Shown piece after piece: positions 1 to 7,982 of a DNA stretch of 48,338 nucleotides (positions are counted from its first letter, which is position 1; every line of letters begins with the position of its first letter). Made by a program: the position numbers and the translations under genes. A model generated the notes under the pieces. The model was not told the origin of the DNA. It searched no databases and saw only the letters and a program-made list of their open reading frames with translations. The stretch lies in NCBI GenBank assembly GCA_027081015.1, contig JALWMA010000065.1, positions 1-48,338 on the forward strand. The letters are read 5' to 3'. This DNA comes from Campylobacterales bacterium. GTDB taxonomy: Bacteria; Campylobacterota; Campylobacteria; Campylobacterales; Hydrogenimonadaceae.

Positions 1-259
1 CCATGAACTCCGAAATCTTCTCCTCCGTCTCTACTATCTCGACGATAAGCGGAAGCTTCTGTTTCAGGACCCATACGTTGAAAGAGTGCAACTGCGAATG
101 GGCCCCTATGCCGGCAACCGCTTTCATAACCGTAGCGCCCGCCATTCCACGCTCTTTCGCTTTTTGCAGAAGAGCCTCCCACAGAGGTCTACCTTCGAAT
201 CTGTCTTCGTTGCCGATGTAGATTTTCAGAAGCTTCCGTTTTCCGAGATAGCGTTTCAT
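1..259 (-). CDS. DUF190 family protein (partial, 3' end missing)
   Basis: The gene runs off the left edge, so only the first 86 codons are visible. The translation starts MKRYLGKRKLLKIYIGNEDR and continues with GRPLWEALLQKAKERGMAGA and a VEIVETEEKI segment. This is the pattern of DUF190 proteins, small PII-like fold proteins often found beside CrcB fluoride channels. The start is an ATG preceded by AGGA about ten bases upstream. The biochemical role of the family is not settled, and the neighbour that might show a CrcB link lies outside the window. The family call is made from recognised residues; no function is claimed. Confidence 0.8.
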   Translation of the reverse strand, partial: MKRYLGKRKLLKIYIGNEDRFEGRPLWEALLQKAKERGMAGATVMKAVAGIGAHSQLHSFNVWVLKQKLPLIVEIVETEEKISEFM

Positions 260-350
260 AAACTTTTTTTCCTATCGGCCGATGCGGCTTTGTTGTGTAT
301 GGTGATATTTAAGTGTTTAATCACAGGCAATAATGGTTAAGAGTTTCTCT

Positions 351-356
351 ATTATA
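351..356 (-). promoter_or_regulatory. Candidate -10 box for the DUF190 gene
   Basis: A perfect TATAAT hexamer on the minus strand lies about 90 bases upstream of the DUF190 start codon. No good -35 hexamer is visible at the usual spacing; Campylobacterota promoters often lack one. The AT-rich surroundings make a chance match quite possible. Confidence 0.35.
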
Positions 357-489
357 GTAAATTTATTCAAAATAGTGTATTAGTTGTATCGGTCCATACA
401 TAATCACCCCGTATTCGTCATACATGATAATTTATTTTAAATTAGTGTTGATGATGCGGTAAAGTCAATTGTAATCTATCGGCAGTTTT

Positions 490-606
490 TTAATTGAAGA
501 GTCCGGCATCGGTAAGCATCGGATTATCGTAATAGCCGATCAACTGTGCTGATACAAAGCTGAAACAAGATTGCCGCTCTTTGAGTGTTAACTGTCGGCA
601 GCTCAT
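490..606 (-). pseudogene. Short ORF, possible IS30-family transposase N-terminal remnant
   Basis: A 38-residue frame starts MSCRQLTLKERQ and ends LTDAGLFN. The beginning resembles the start of IS30-family transposases, which commonly read MSYRQLTLEERY followed by a helix-turn-helix. Here the similarity stops after about twelve residues and the rest is unrecognised. The ribosome binding site AAAGGAG sits six bases before the ATG and is better than that of many real genes nearby. It may be a truncated transposase start left after deletion, or a genuine small protein. I see no inverted repeats typical of an intact element. Confidence 0.35.
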
Positions 607-718
607 GTGATCTCCTTTGTTTTTGATCGAGAACAGGATAGCAATCCTCGTTCAACACTTCTTGGAACCTCTTCTATCTCTGAAAAACTTTAAATCGGCG
701 TATTATGGTGGTCTCGAC

Positions 719-1708
719 TCATTCTATATTGCAGGTAATCTCAAAAACGGCTCTGTTTACCCGCTCCATCGTTTCGGCCGCCTCTTTTCGAGCCGCCTCG
801 TTGCCGTTATACACTATCTCCTCTATCGTCTCATCGTCGAGCCCGGCCCTTCTCTCCCTGATAGGTTCGAGTACCCTCTCTATACTTGCGGCGCATATCT
901 TTTTGCACTCTACGCACCCGATTGAGCCCGCGCGGCAGTCCGCATCGATTTTCTGGACCGTTACGTCGTCGGTCAACGCCTTGTGGTAGTCGAAGACCAG
1001 GCAGACATCCGGATCGCCCGGATCGTTTCTGCGGACCCTTTGGGGGTCGGTTTTGGCTCCTCTGAGTTTCTGCCACACCTCTTCGGGTGTGTCGCTCAGG
1101 TATATTGCGTTGTTGTAGCTCTTGCTCATCTTTCTCCCGTCAAGGCCGGGGAGCCTCGAGTCCGGAGCCAGAATCTCTTTGGGCTCGGTAAAGATTTCGC
1201 AGTCAAAGAGGTGGTGGAAGCGGCGGACGATCTCCCTCGCTATCTCGAGGTGCGGTCTCTGGTCTTCACCTATGGGGACACCGTCGGCGTTGTAGATGAT
1301 GATGTCTGCTGCCTGAAGTACCGGATATGTCAAAAAACCGGCCGTATGGATCTCTTTGTGGCGCATCTGTTCGAGCTGGTCTTTGTATGTCGGGTTTCTC
1401 TCGAGCCATCCGAGCGGTGTGATCATGTTTAGCAACACATAGAGCTCGGCATGCTGCTTGACGGCGCTCTGCACGAACAGCGTACAGCGCTGCGGGTCGA
1501 TACCGGCCGCGATCCACTCCTTTACCAGGTCCCGCCCGAGGGCTTTTAGGTTGAGCTTCTCTTCGTAGCTCGTCGAGAGAGCGTGCCAGTCCGCCACGAA
1601 AAAGAGGCAGTCGTTGTTTTGCTGCAGATCTATCCAGTTTTTCAAGACTCCCAGATAGTGGCCCAAATGGAGTTTTCCGGTCGGCCTCATGCCGCTTACG
1701 ATTCGCAT
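719..1708 (-). CDS. trpS: Tryptophan--tRNA ligase
   Basis: Class I aminoacyl-tRNA synthetase that charges tRNA-Trp with tryptophan using ATP. The 329-residue product carries the HIGH-type motif LHLGHYLG at residues 13-20 and the KMSKS loop at 193-197, in the expected Rossmann-fold layout. The length is normal for bacterial TrpS. I chose the ATG that gives MRIVSGMRPTGK, which has an AAGGA ribosome binding site about nine bases upstream. A start sixteen codons earlier would add an unrelated extension. Near the C-terminus a Cys-rich stretch (GCVECKKIC) suggests an extra metal or redox site, seen in some TrpS lineages. The gene is monocistronic and divergent from the next gene. Confidence 0.97.
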   Translation of the reverse strand: MRIVSGMRPTGKLHLGHYLGVLKNWIDLQQNNDCLFFVADWHALSTSYEEKLNLKALGRDLVKEWIAAGIDPQRCTLFVQSAVKQHAELYVLLNMITPLGWLERNPTYKDQLEQMRHKEIHTAGFLTYPVLQAADIIIYNADGVPIGEDQRPHLEIAREIVRRFHHLFDCEIFTEPKEILAPDSRLPGLDGRKMSKSYNNAIYLSDTPEEVWQKLRGAKTDPQRVRRNDPGDPDVCLVFDYHKALTDDVTVQKIDADCRAGSIGCVECKKICAASIERVLEPIRERRAGLDDETIEEIVYNGNEAARKEAAETMERVNRAVFEITCNIE

Positions 1709-1738
1709 ACTGTCAGTGTCCTTCCCGATTTTTTGGCA

Positions 1739-1744
1739 ATTATA
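1739..1744 (-). promoter_or_regulatory. Candidate trpS -10 box
   Basis: TATAAT on the minus strand, 31 bases upstream of the chosen trpS start. It would give a short leader of about 24 bases containing the AAGGA ribosome binding site. No -35 consensus is evident. The position supports the ATG at 1708, since an upstream start would fall inside or before the promoter. Confidence 0.5.
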
Positions 1745-1836
1745 CCCGATCATCATTTTAGTGTGGTTTAATCGACATCCTAATACAATTCAGGTAGATT
1801 CGGCATATCGAAAATATTTCAGGCAAAGGCTCTTGG

Positions 1837-2214
1837 ATGAATTTGGAGAAGGTGATTTCGGGGTTTTTCATAATATTGGCCCTCACTATGAATTTCGGTT
1901 TCTTCTACGGAGACCCGACCGTGCTCGAGCAGCACAACCGTTATGAGCTCTTTATAGCCATCATCGTGAACCTGATTGCCACGATATACAAGCTGGGCGA
2001 CAAGACCCACCTCGGCGCCGTTTTGCTCGCGACAAGCCTGGTTGCCGACATACAGCTTATCGCAGCGGCATCCGTCTGGGCGCTCGGAGAGTATGTCACC
2101 GGTATGAACACGGAAACGGTGACGGCGATAGTCTCGCTCTCGGGGGGAGCTCTTTTGGCCAACATCGTCTCGGTCGTTCTATTTACCGGAGATGTGCTGA
2201 AATCGAAGAGGTAG
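1837..2214 (+). CDS. Small membrane protein, DUF6394-like
   Basis: A 125-residue, strongly hydrophobic protein with about four membrane segments (near residues 5-24, 38-53, 60-84 and 92-115) and a short basic C-terminus ending DVLKSKR. It begins MNLEKVISGFFIILALTMNF. I recognise it as a small Campylobacterota membrane family, DUF6394 in my memory, that sits next to a TrkA/RCK potassium channel. Here the channel gene starts only six bases after the stop, so the two are probably co-translated. A helper or regulatory role for the channel is inferred from this linkage only. An AAAGG ribosome binding site lies seven bases before the ATG. Confidence 0.7.
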   Translation: MNLEKVISGFFIILALTMNFGFFYGDPTVLEQHNRYELFIAIIVNLIATIYKLGDKTHLGAVLLATSLVADIQLIAAASVWALGEYVTGMNTETVTAIVSLSGGALLANIVSVVLFTGDVLKSKR

Positions 2215-2220
2215 AAGAGC

Positions 2221-3933
2221 TTGCGCAACAATTCGCTCTATCTGATCATCAAGCGCATGCGTACGCCTATGTACGTATTGATAGTCACATTCTCCATCTC
2301 CATTCTGGGTATGGTTCTCATACCCGGGGTGGATGACCAGGGGAAGCCATACCACCTAAGCTTCTTCGACGCATTCTACTTCGTATCCTACATGGCTACC
2401 ACCATCGGTTTCGGCGAGAGCCCTTACCAGTTTACGTATCCGCAGAAACTGTGGGTCGGATTTACGATCTATCTGACGGTCATAGGGTGGCTCTACGCCA
2501 TCGGATCTATAATCACGCTGGTGCAGGACAAGGTTTTGGCCGCTCAGATAGCTCTTGCGCAGTTTCAGAGGAAGATCAGGAAGATGGACGAGCCGTTCAT
2601 CATCTTCGTCGGTTACAACTCCATGACCAAAGCGATCATAGACAGGCTCACGAGCGAAGGTATACGCAGCGTCATCATAGAGAAGAACGAAGAGAAGATA
2701 AAGCTGCTGGCACTCGAGAACTACTCGATCGAGGTTCCGGCGCTTGTAGGTGACATAAGGGACCCGAACGTATTCAGGACCGCCGGAATCCACAAGCACA
2801 ACTGCAAGGCGGTCGTATCGCTTTTCAACGACGATGTGATGAACCTCCATGTAGCCCTCTCGGCCAAACTCATGAACAGGCACGTTACGGTCATCGTGGA
2901 GGCGACCGAAGAGGAGTATGCGCAGAACCTCAAGACGATAGGTGCCGACATCGTCGAAAATCCGTTCAAGATTATCGCGAAAAGGATATACCTCTCTCTT
3001 AAATCGCCGTCGCTTCTTATGCTCGAGCAGTGGGTATACGGCGATCCGCTGGTTCTAAGAAGAAAGGACAGGCTCCCGAAGGAGGGCAAATATATAGTCT
3101 GCGGATACGGGAGGATGGGTACCGCTCTGGAGGTGGGCCTCAAAAGGGCCGGCATAGACTACATATTCATCGAGGCGAGCCCCAAAAAGGCGGCGAAGGC
3201 CAAAAGGGGGGAGAAGGTTATGGTCGGTGACGCGGACGACAAGAAGATACTCCTGAAAGCTGATGTGCAGGAGGCCGCCTGTATAATCGCGGCGACGAAA
3301 GACGACCTGCTGAACCTCTCGATCATAATGGCGGCAAAAAGGATAAACCCCGATATCTACACCGTAGCCAGGGAGAACAGGATAAACGATGCCGTAGTCT
3401 TCAAGGCGGCCAAAATCGACAGGGTCATCACCATAGAGACCCTGATGGTAAAAAAGACGTACAACACGCTGGCAAGGCCTCTGGCCGACCGTTTTATACG
3501 CCTCATCAACTACCGGGGCGAAGAGTGGGGTAGACGTGTCGTGGAGCAGATGAAGCAGAATATCGGAAACAATCCCGACACGTTCGAGACGGTCATAGAC
3601 GAGAGTCACGCTTTCGCCCTCGTCCGCCATATGAGGGAGAGCGGTGAAGAGATCCCGTACGATGTTTTGTGCAGAAGGAGAGACGACCGCAGCAAGAGGA
3701 ACCCTCTGCTTATTCTCTATGTCAAGAGGGGGGAGGAGGAGATCCTGCTTCCCGAACCGGACCTCCCTATAAAATTAGGAGACCGTATATTGATGGCGGG
3801 AGAGAGGGACTCTTTCGAGGATGTCGAGTACATTATGGAGAACATAAACGAACTCTGCTATGTGCTTACCGGAGAGGAGTGCACCCAGTCTCTGGTCAGC
3901 AGGTTTCTGCTCGGGTCGAACGGCAAACCGTAG
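2221..3933 (+). CDS. Potassium channel with two RCK (TrkA-N/TrkA-C) domains
   Basis: A 570-residue inner-membrane ion channel. Two transmembrane helices (about residues 18-36 and 78-101) flank a pore loop with the filter TTIGFGE at 60-66. The canonical filter is TVGYGD, so this is a conservative variant (Ile, Phe, Glu). A first RCK/TrkA-N domain follows (about 125-250), then a second Rossmann domain with an intact GYGRMG nucleotide loop near 295-300, and a C-terminal TrkA-C-like region (about 460-545). The first domain has GYNSMT instead of the glycine-rich loop, so only the second clearly binds a dinucleotide. The start is TTG with a weak purine-rich ribosome binding site, probably coupled to the preceding gene. 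The likely job is potassium flux gated by a cytoplasmic ligand. Confidence 0.88.
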   Translation: MRNNSLYLIIKRMRTPMYVLIVTFSISILGMVLIPGVDDQGKPYHLSFFDAFYFVSYMATTIGFGESPYQFTYPQKLWVGFTIYLTVIGWLYAIGSIITLVQDKVLAAQIALAQFQRKIRKMDEPFIIFVGYNSMTKAIIDRLTSEGIRSVIIEKNEEKIKLLALENYSIEVPALVGDIRDPNVFRTAGIHKHNCKAVVSLFNDDVMNLHVALSAKLMNRHVTVIVEATEEEYAQNLKTIGADIVENPFKIIAKRIYLSLKSPSLLMLEQWVYGDPLVLRRKDRLPKEGKYIVCGYGRMGTALEVGLKRAGIDYIFIEASPKKAAKAKRGEKVMVGDADDKKILLKADVQEAACIIAATKDDLLNLSIIMAAKRINPDIYTVARENRINDAVVFKAAKIDRVITIETLMVKKTYNTLARPLADRFIRLINYRGEEWGRRVVEQMKQNIGNNPDTFETVIDESHAFALVRHMRESGEEIPYDVLCRRRDDRSKRNPLLILYVKRGEEEILLPEPDLPIKLGDRILMAGERDSFEDVEYIMENINELCYVLTGEECTQSLVSRFLLGSNGKP

Positions 3934-3996
3934 TGAGTAGGTCGCGGCCGTTTCGGCGTGGCGGTCGTACCGATCTGTTCGGCTTTGGATTTAGGC

Positions 3997-5388
3997 TCAG
4001 CCCCTCTCTTCGCTCTCCTCCTCTCTTTCTCCCCGTTTCTTAGGCAGCAGAATTACGGGTGTCCCTTCCAGATCGAAGCTCTCGCGCAGCCGGTTCGTCA
4101 GGTAGCGGATGTAGCTGAAGTGGATTCCGCGCGGACGGTTCGATATGAGTGCTATTTTCGGCGGTTTTATAGCGTATTGTGAAGCGAAAAGAATATTTAC
4201 GGGTTTCCCTTTGAAGCTCGGGATGTGGTGTTTTATCGTCGCCTGCCTTATCACTTCGTTCAGATCCCTCGTGGGTATATGTCTGGTGTAGTTTTCGAAA
4301 ACCTTCAAAATCGCATCCGCAATCTTGTGCACCCTCTTTTTCGACTTTGCCGAAACGGTTATGACGGGCGCCCATGAGAGAAACTTGAACCTGTACCTGA
4401 GCTCGTCGACGATCTCTTCGTAACTGCCGAGCGCCTCGTCCCACTTGTTCAATACGATAATGCAGCCGAGCTTGAACTCGTCCACCAGTCCCGCTATCTT
4501 CTCGTCGAGTTCGCTAAGGGGAGCACTCGCATCGAGCACCAGCAGCGCTATATCGGCGCGCTCGAGCATCTGGCGGGTGCGCCCGAGGGCGTAGCGCTCT
4601 ATTCCCTGTATCTTTCCCCGTCTTCGCAGCCCGGCCGTATCTATGAAGGTTACCGTTTTTCCGCCTATGACCATCTTCTCGTCTACCGGGTCTATGGTGG
4701 TGCCGGCTACATCGCTTACGACGGCCCTTTCGCTGCCCAGAAGGGCGTTTAGAAGCGAGCTTTTCCCTACATTGGTGCGGCCGATTATCGCCACCCCTAT
4801 CTCGTCGAGACTCTCCTCCTCTTTAAGAGTTCCGCTCTCGTCGAACTTCTCTATGAGGTTTTCGAGCGCATCATCGTCTTCGATAAGCGGTATGGGAACC
4901 GGCTCTTCGAGATGGCCCTTTACCCACTCGATCAGCTTCCCGACCCTTCTGTTGTGCGAGACGGAGATCGCGAACATCTCTTTGGCTCCGAACTCTCCGA
5001 ACTCCCAGGCGCGCTCCTCCTCCCTGTCGTTGTCGATCTTGTTTATCACGAGCGCTATCGGTTTGCCGAGTCTCTGCAGCTTGTAAAATAGCTCTTTGTC
5101 GCGTTCGTCCGGCAGTTTCTTGCCGTCTACGAGATAGAGTATCACATCGGCCTCTTCCGCCGCCTCTATCGCCTTGTTCTTTACGCTCCTGAAGAGTTCA
5201 CTGCTCTCGTCTATGCCGCCCGTGTCGAGTATCTCGGCCTCTCTGCCGTCGAAGTCGATAAACTCCTTTTTGACATCCCTGGTCGTACCGGCGGTTTCGG
5301 ACGTTATCGCTATGCGTCTTTTGGCCAGGCGGTTGAACAGGGAGCTTTTTCCGACATTCGGCTGTCCCAGAATCGCTATCTTTTTCAT
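3997..5388 (-). CDS. der: Ribosome biogenesis GTPase Der (EngA)
   Basis: Essential double GTPase for 50S subunit assembly. Two G domains are visible: the first with P-loop GQPNVGKSS at residues 8-16, DTGG and NKID motifs, the second with GRTNVGKSS near residue 203, DTAG and NKWD. They are followed by the C-terminal KH-like domain containing PSFKGKPVNILFASQYA. At 463 residues it is of normal length and both nucleotide sites look intact. The tail after about 445 is charged (KKRGEREEESEERG). It is convergent with the potassium channel gene and divergent from the DUF3108 gene. Confidence 0.97.
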   Translation of the reverse strand: MKKIAILGQPNVGKSSLFNRLAKRRIAITSETAGTTRDVKKEFIDFDGREAEILDTGGIDESSELFRSVKNKAIEAAEEADVILYLVDGKKLPDERDKELFYKLQRLGKPIALVINKIDNDREEERAWEFGEFGAKEMFAISVSHNRRVGKLIEWVKGHLEEPVPIPLIEDDDALENLIEKFDESGTLKEEESLDEIGVAIIGRTNVGKSSLLNALLGSERAVVSDVAGTTIDPVDEKMVIGGKTVTFIDTAGLRRRGKIQGIERYALGRTRQMLERADIALLVLDASAPLSELDEKIAGLVDEFKLGCIIVLNKWDEALGSYEEIVDELRYRFKFLSWAPVITVSAKSKKRVHKIADAILKVFENYTRHIPTRDLNEVIRQATIKHHIPSFKGKPVNILFASQYAIKPPKIALISNRPRGIHFSYIRYLTNRLRESFDLEGTPVILLPKKRGEREEESEERG

Positions 5389-5464
5389 ATCCCTCTTTGA
5401 TTCACAATAATTTAATACGATTTTATCGAAAATGTGATTAAATAAGCCAGTGAAAGGATTCGGT

Positions 5465-6211
5465 ATGAAAAGAGCGATATTTCTGATGATTGCGCTTTCG
5501 GGTCTGCTGTTGGCGGAGACGATACACGCGACCTACAAGATCGAGTACGGAATCTTCGGAAAGATGGGTGTCTCTGACGCCTATTTGACCAAAAAGGGAG
5601 GAGAGTACGAGATAAAGATGGTGGCGAAAGCGACAGGTCTGGCGAAGGTTCTGAGCGGTGGACGCGTGGAGATATACGGCAGCAAAGGTGTCATCGTGGA
5701 CGGAAAACTGCTGCCGACCACCTTCACCAAAGATATAAAGCGCTCAGGGAAGCGGCGTATAAAGATATACACTTTCGACCATGTCGCGAAGAGGGTCGTT
5801 TTCCACGAGGAGAACTACCGCGACGGAAAGCTCAAGGACAAGAAGGACGAGACGCTTCCCTACTATGCCGAAAACGATATACTCTCTCTCTATTTCAACA
5901 TAAGAGATATCATAGGTGACTGCAAGATGCCTTTCGCAAAAGATCTGAAAGCGGTCGGTGCCGAAAAGAGAACCGGCCGGGTCAGGGTGGAGACCGTCAC
6001 CGGAGATGGGAGGGAGAAGCTCAAAAGGAGCCTCGGCGACGAGCCCTGTTACCTCAAGGTGACGATCTACCAGAAACTCTTCGGATCCAAAGGCGGGGAG
6101 CTCTACCTCTCTCTCGACAGAGAGTTCATAGCCCGAAAAGCACTTCTGAAAGATGTGATAATGTTCGGGGACATTCGTGGAAAGCTGACACATTTGGAAC
6201 GGAAGAGATAG
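5465..6211 (+). CDS. DUF3108 family periplasmic protein
   Basis: A 248-residue protein with a signal peptide (MKRAIFLMIALSGLLLAE) followed by a beta-rich body that opens ATYKIEYGIFGKMGVSDAYL. This opening and the ILSLYFNIRD segment match DUF3108 proteins, which are exported envelope proteins of poorly known role. I chose ATG at 5465 because AAAGGA lies seven bases upstream; an in-frame GTG at 5450 has no suitable site. Two cysteines (in GDCKMPF and EPCYLKV) could form a periplasmic disulfide. The next gene begins six bases after the stop, so they are probably one transcript. Confidence 0.75.
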   Translation: MKRAIFLMIALSGLLLAETIHATYKIEYGIFGKMGVSDAYLTKKGGEYEIKMVAKATGLAKVLSGGRVEIYGSKGVIVDGKLLPTTFTKDIKRSGKRRIKIYTFDHVAKRVVFHEENYRDGKLKDKKDETLPYYAENDILSLYFNIRDIIGDCKMPFAKDLKAVGAEKRTGRVRVETVTGDGREKLKRSLGDEPCYLKVTIYQKLFGSKGGELYLSLDREFIARKALLKDVIMFGDIRGKLTHLERKR

Positions 6212-6217
6212 AGGATA

Positions 6218-7120
6218 TTGAGAGATCGGATAGGGCGTATCGATGCCGGTGTAAGATATATGCTCTTTGCATCCCTGATGTTCGCACTGATGGGGGTTTT
6301 CGCAAAAATTCTGAGCCAGAGTATGCCCTCTTTGGAGGTTGTCTTTTTCAGAAACCTCTTCGGTGCGGTTCTGATTGCGGCAACGCTTGTGAAGAGGCCG
6401 ATGAGACAGAGGGGCGGAAAGGGGTGGCTCCTCTTCTTTAGGGGCATGATGGGGTTTTTGGCGCTTCTGGCCTTCTTTTACAATATAGCCCACATACCCC
6501 TCGGCGATGCCATGACATACTCCAAAACCTCCCCGATCTTTACGGCCCTTTTTGCGTGGATTTTTCTGAAAGAGAGGATGGGAGCCGTCGGCTGGGCGGC
6601 TCTCGTTCTCGGGTTTGTCGGCATCCTCTTTATCGCCAAGCCTTCCGGCGCCGTGCTCGACAAGACGGCTTGGCTCGGCATATTCAGCGGTGCCGGCGCC
6701 GCGCTGGCATATACGGCGGTAAGAGAGCTCAGGAACTACTACGACACGAGGGCCATAGTGCTCTCGTTCACGGTCATAGGTAGTGTCGGCCCGCTCGTCC
6801 TGATGGCGGTAAGCCCATATGTGAATGCACCGGAGCTCGATATGCTCTTCGGAGAGTTTGTCGCGCCATCCGCCGAAGCGTGGATCTTTATCGTGTTTAT
6901 GGGTATCTTCGCGACGCTCGCACAGTTCTACATGACAAAGGCGTACGGGGTTACGAAGGCGGGAATCGTAGGGGCGGTAAGCTACAGCAACATCCTCTTC
7001 TCAATAATTCTCGGCCTATTCATCGGTGATCCGCTCCCCGATCCGCTCACATGGCTCGGTATAGGCCTGATAGTGGCGGCCGGAATCGCGGTGGCGGGGG
7101 CGAAAGAGAAGAGAGCCTGA
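6218..7120 (+). CDS. EamA/DMT-superfamily transporter
   Basis: A 300-residue inner-membrane protein with about ten hydrophobic segments arranged as two EamA repeats. FFRNLFGAVLIAATL and the LGDAMTYSKTSPIFTALFAW segment in the first half, and LAQFYMTKAYGVTKAGIVGA in the second, are typical of drug/metabolite-type exporters. The substrate cannot be told from sequence. The only full-length start is TTG at 6218, with GAGG close upstream; an ATG fifteen codons later (6260) would still keep all helices. It lies directly after the DUF3108 gene. An EamA protein beside der and kdsA is, as I recall, common in this phylum. Confidence 0.85.
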   Translation: MRDRIGRIDAGVRYMLFASLMFALMGVFAKILSQSMPSLEVVFFRNLFGAVLIAATLVKRPMRQRGGKGWLLFFRGMMGFLALLAFFYNIAHIPLGDAMTYSKTSPIFTALFAWIFLKERMGAVGWAALVLGFVGILFIAKPSGAVLDKTAWLGIFSGAGAALAYTAVRELRNYYDTRAIVLSFTVIGSVGPLVLMAVSPYVNAPELDMLFGEFVAPSAEAWIFIVFMGIFATLAQFYMTKAYGVTKAGIVGAVSYSNILFSIILGLFIGDPLPDPLTWLGIGLIVAAGIAVAGAKEKRA

Positions 7121-7140
7121 GAAATTGTCTCGAAATATTC

Positions 7141-7220
7141 GATTTCGAAGCTTCAGGAGGGCTTAGGACCGCTTACCCGGGCCGAATTGAGGATTTGGCC
7201 CGGAATTTGCGTAACATCGG
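7141..7220. repeat. Dispersed intergenic repeat, copy A (80 bp)
   Basis: This stretch matches 24622-24700 at about 62 of 80 aligned positions by eye, with one gap. The first 17 bases, GATTTCGAAGCTTCAGG, are identical, as are the later blocks TTTGGCCCGG and ATTTGCG. It starts 20 bases after the stop of the EamA gene, in the same orientation to the upstream gene as copy B. Within copy A, CCGGGCC and GGCCCGG can pair over a 13-base loop; in copy B that stem has two mismatches. It lies immediately upstream of the decayed GGDEF gene. Its nature (mobile repeat, 3' end element or regulatory site) is unknown. Confidence 0.7.
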
Positions 7221-7251
7221 GTGTTAAGATAAAATATGGTAGAGTAAGAGC

Positions 7252-7970
7252 ATGTCAAGTGCAGACGCTCCTGTTTGGAAAACGGCCGTAACGGCGTTCT
7301 TTGCGGCTCTTGGCAGCAGTGTGCCGCTTGGACTGATTTTATGGCTGTTTCATCGAAACGGTATCGGCAGGACTCGAACCTTGCCACGGCCATAATGAGT
7401 GCACTCTATATCGTAATCTTTTTTCCGTTCTTTTACCGAGAAAAGCAGGCGCGGGAGTCTGCAGAGCGAACTAAAGGACGATCTGCTGCCGGATGAGCTG
7501 ACGAAGCTCTGCAGAAGTACCGTTTTTGAAGAGCTCCGCCCGCACAGGTAGAGCTTGCCAAATGTAACAGATGGCCGGTGGGCCTCGTAGTTAATGGATA
7601 TAGACAGCCTCTCCGAAACCGACGAAAAGTATGGCTGCGAAGCGGGGAACCTGGTTTTGAGACACTTCTCTTCGATGTTTAAATCTTCGATAAGAGAGCT
7701 ATCTTGGGGCCCGTTACGATCGACCGTTTCGTGCTTCTTCTTCCCGACTGCGATGCAAGGAGCGTGCAGAGTGTCATGCAGCGGTTCCAGGCAAGAGTGC
7801 TGGAGTCGCCTGCGGAAACGGAGGATGGTGAACCGGTAAACATTCCCTTCTCTTGCGGGGTCGTTTCGTTCGCCGGGCAGGTTGCGAGATTCGATACCGT
7901 TATGAGCAGGGTGGATGAAGCGCTGATGCGTGCCAAGAAAAAAGGAGTCAACCGTATTGAACTCTTTTGA
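7252..7970 (+). pseudogene. Decayed GGDEF-domain (diguanylate cyclase-like) gene
   Basis: Fragments of one GGDEF protein can be followed across several frames. They run from an ATG at 7252 with MSSADAPVWKTAVTAFF and a membrane helix to a TAA at 7393, then LATAIMSALYIVIFFPFFY in a second frame. Next come a linker (LKDDLLPDELTKLC) in another frame, the metal-site strand MDIDSLSETDEKYG at 7594, and finally DRFVLLLPDCD through VDEALMRAKKKGVNR ending at 7970. At least four frame changes and several stops are needed, so no full protein can be made. The signature GGDEF itself is lost (reads TIDRF). The layout of two membrane helices then GGDEF resembles the next intact gene, suggesting an old tandem duplication. 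Confidence 0.8.
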
Positions 7971-7982
7971 AAGGTGTCGTTC

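Larger units (their letters stand above)
260..718. other. AT-rich gap between trpS and the DUF190 gene
   Basis: This 459-base stretch is clearly richer in A and T than the surrounding genes. Reading on the minus strand it holds the tail of the trpS transcript, a 38-codon open frame (490-606) with a strong ribosome binding site, and a TATAAT box (351-356) that could drive the DUF190 gene. The heptamer TCGGCAG occurs on both sides of the short frame, near 479 and 592, as part of imperfect direct repeats. I see no tRNA, no convincing terminator and no longer reading frame. Confidence 0.6.

Noticed and set aside
719-1500. Long plus-strand frames opposite trpS (for example 983-1432)
   Set aside because: They are antisense to a clear TrpS frame, with no recognisable motifs.
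7974-7982. GTG at 7974 as start of the first GGDEF-like gene
   Set aside because: No ribosome binding site at proper distance; AAAGG lies eight bases before the in-frame GTG at 7983.
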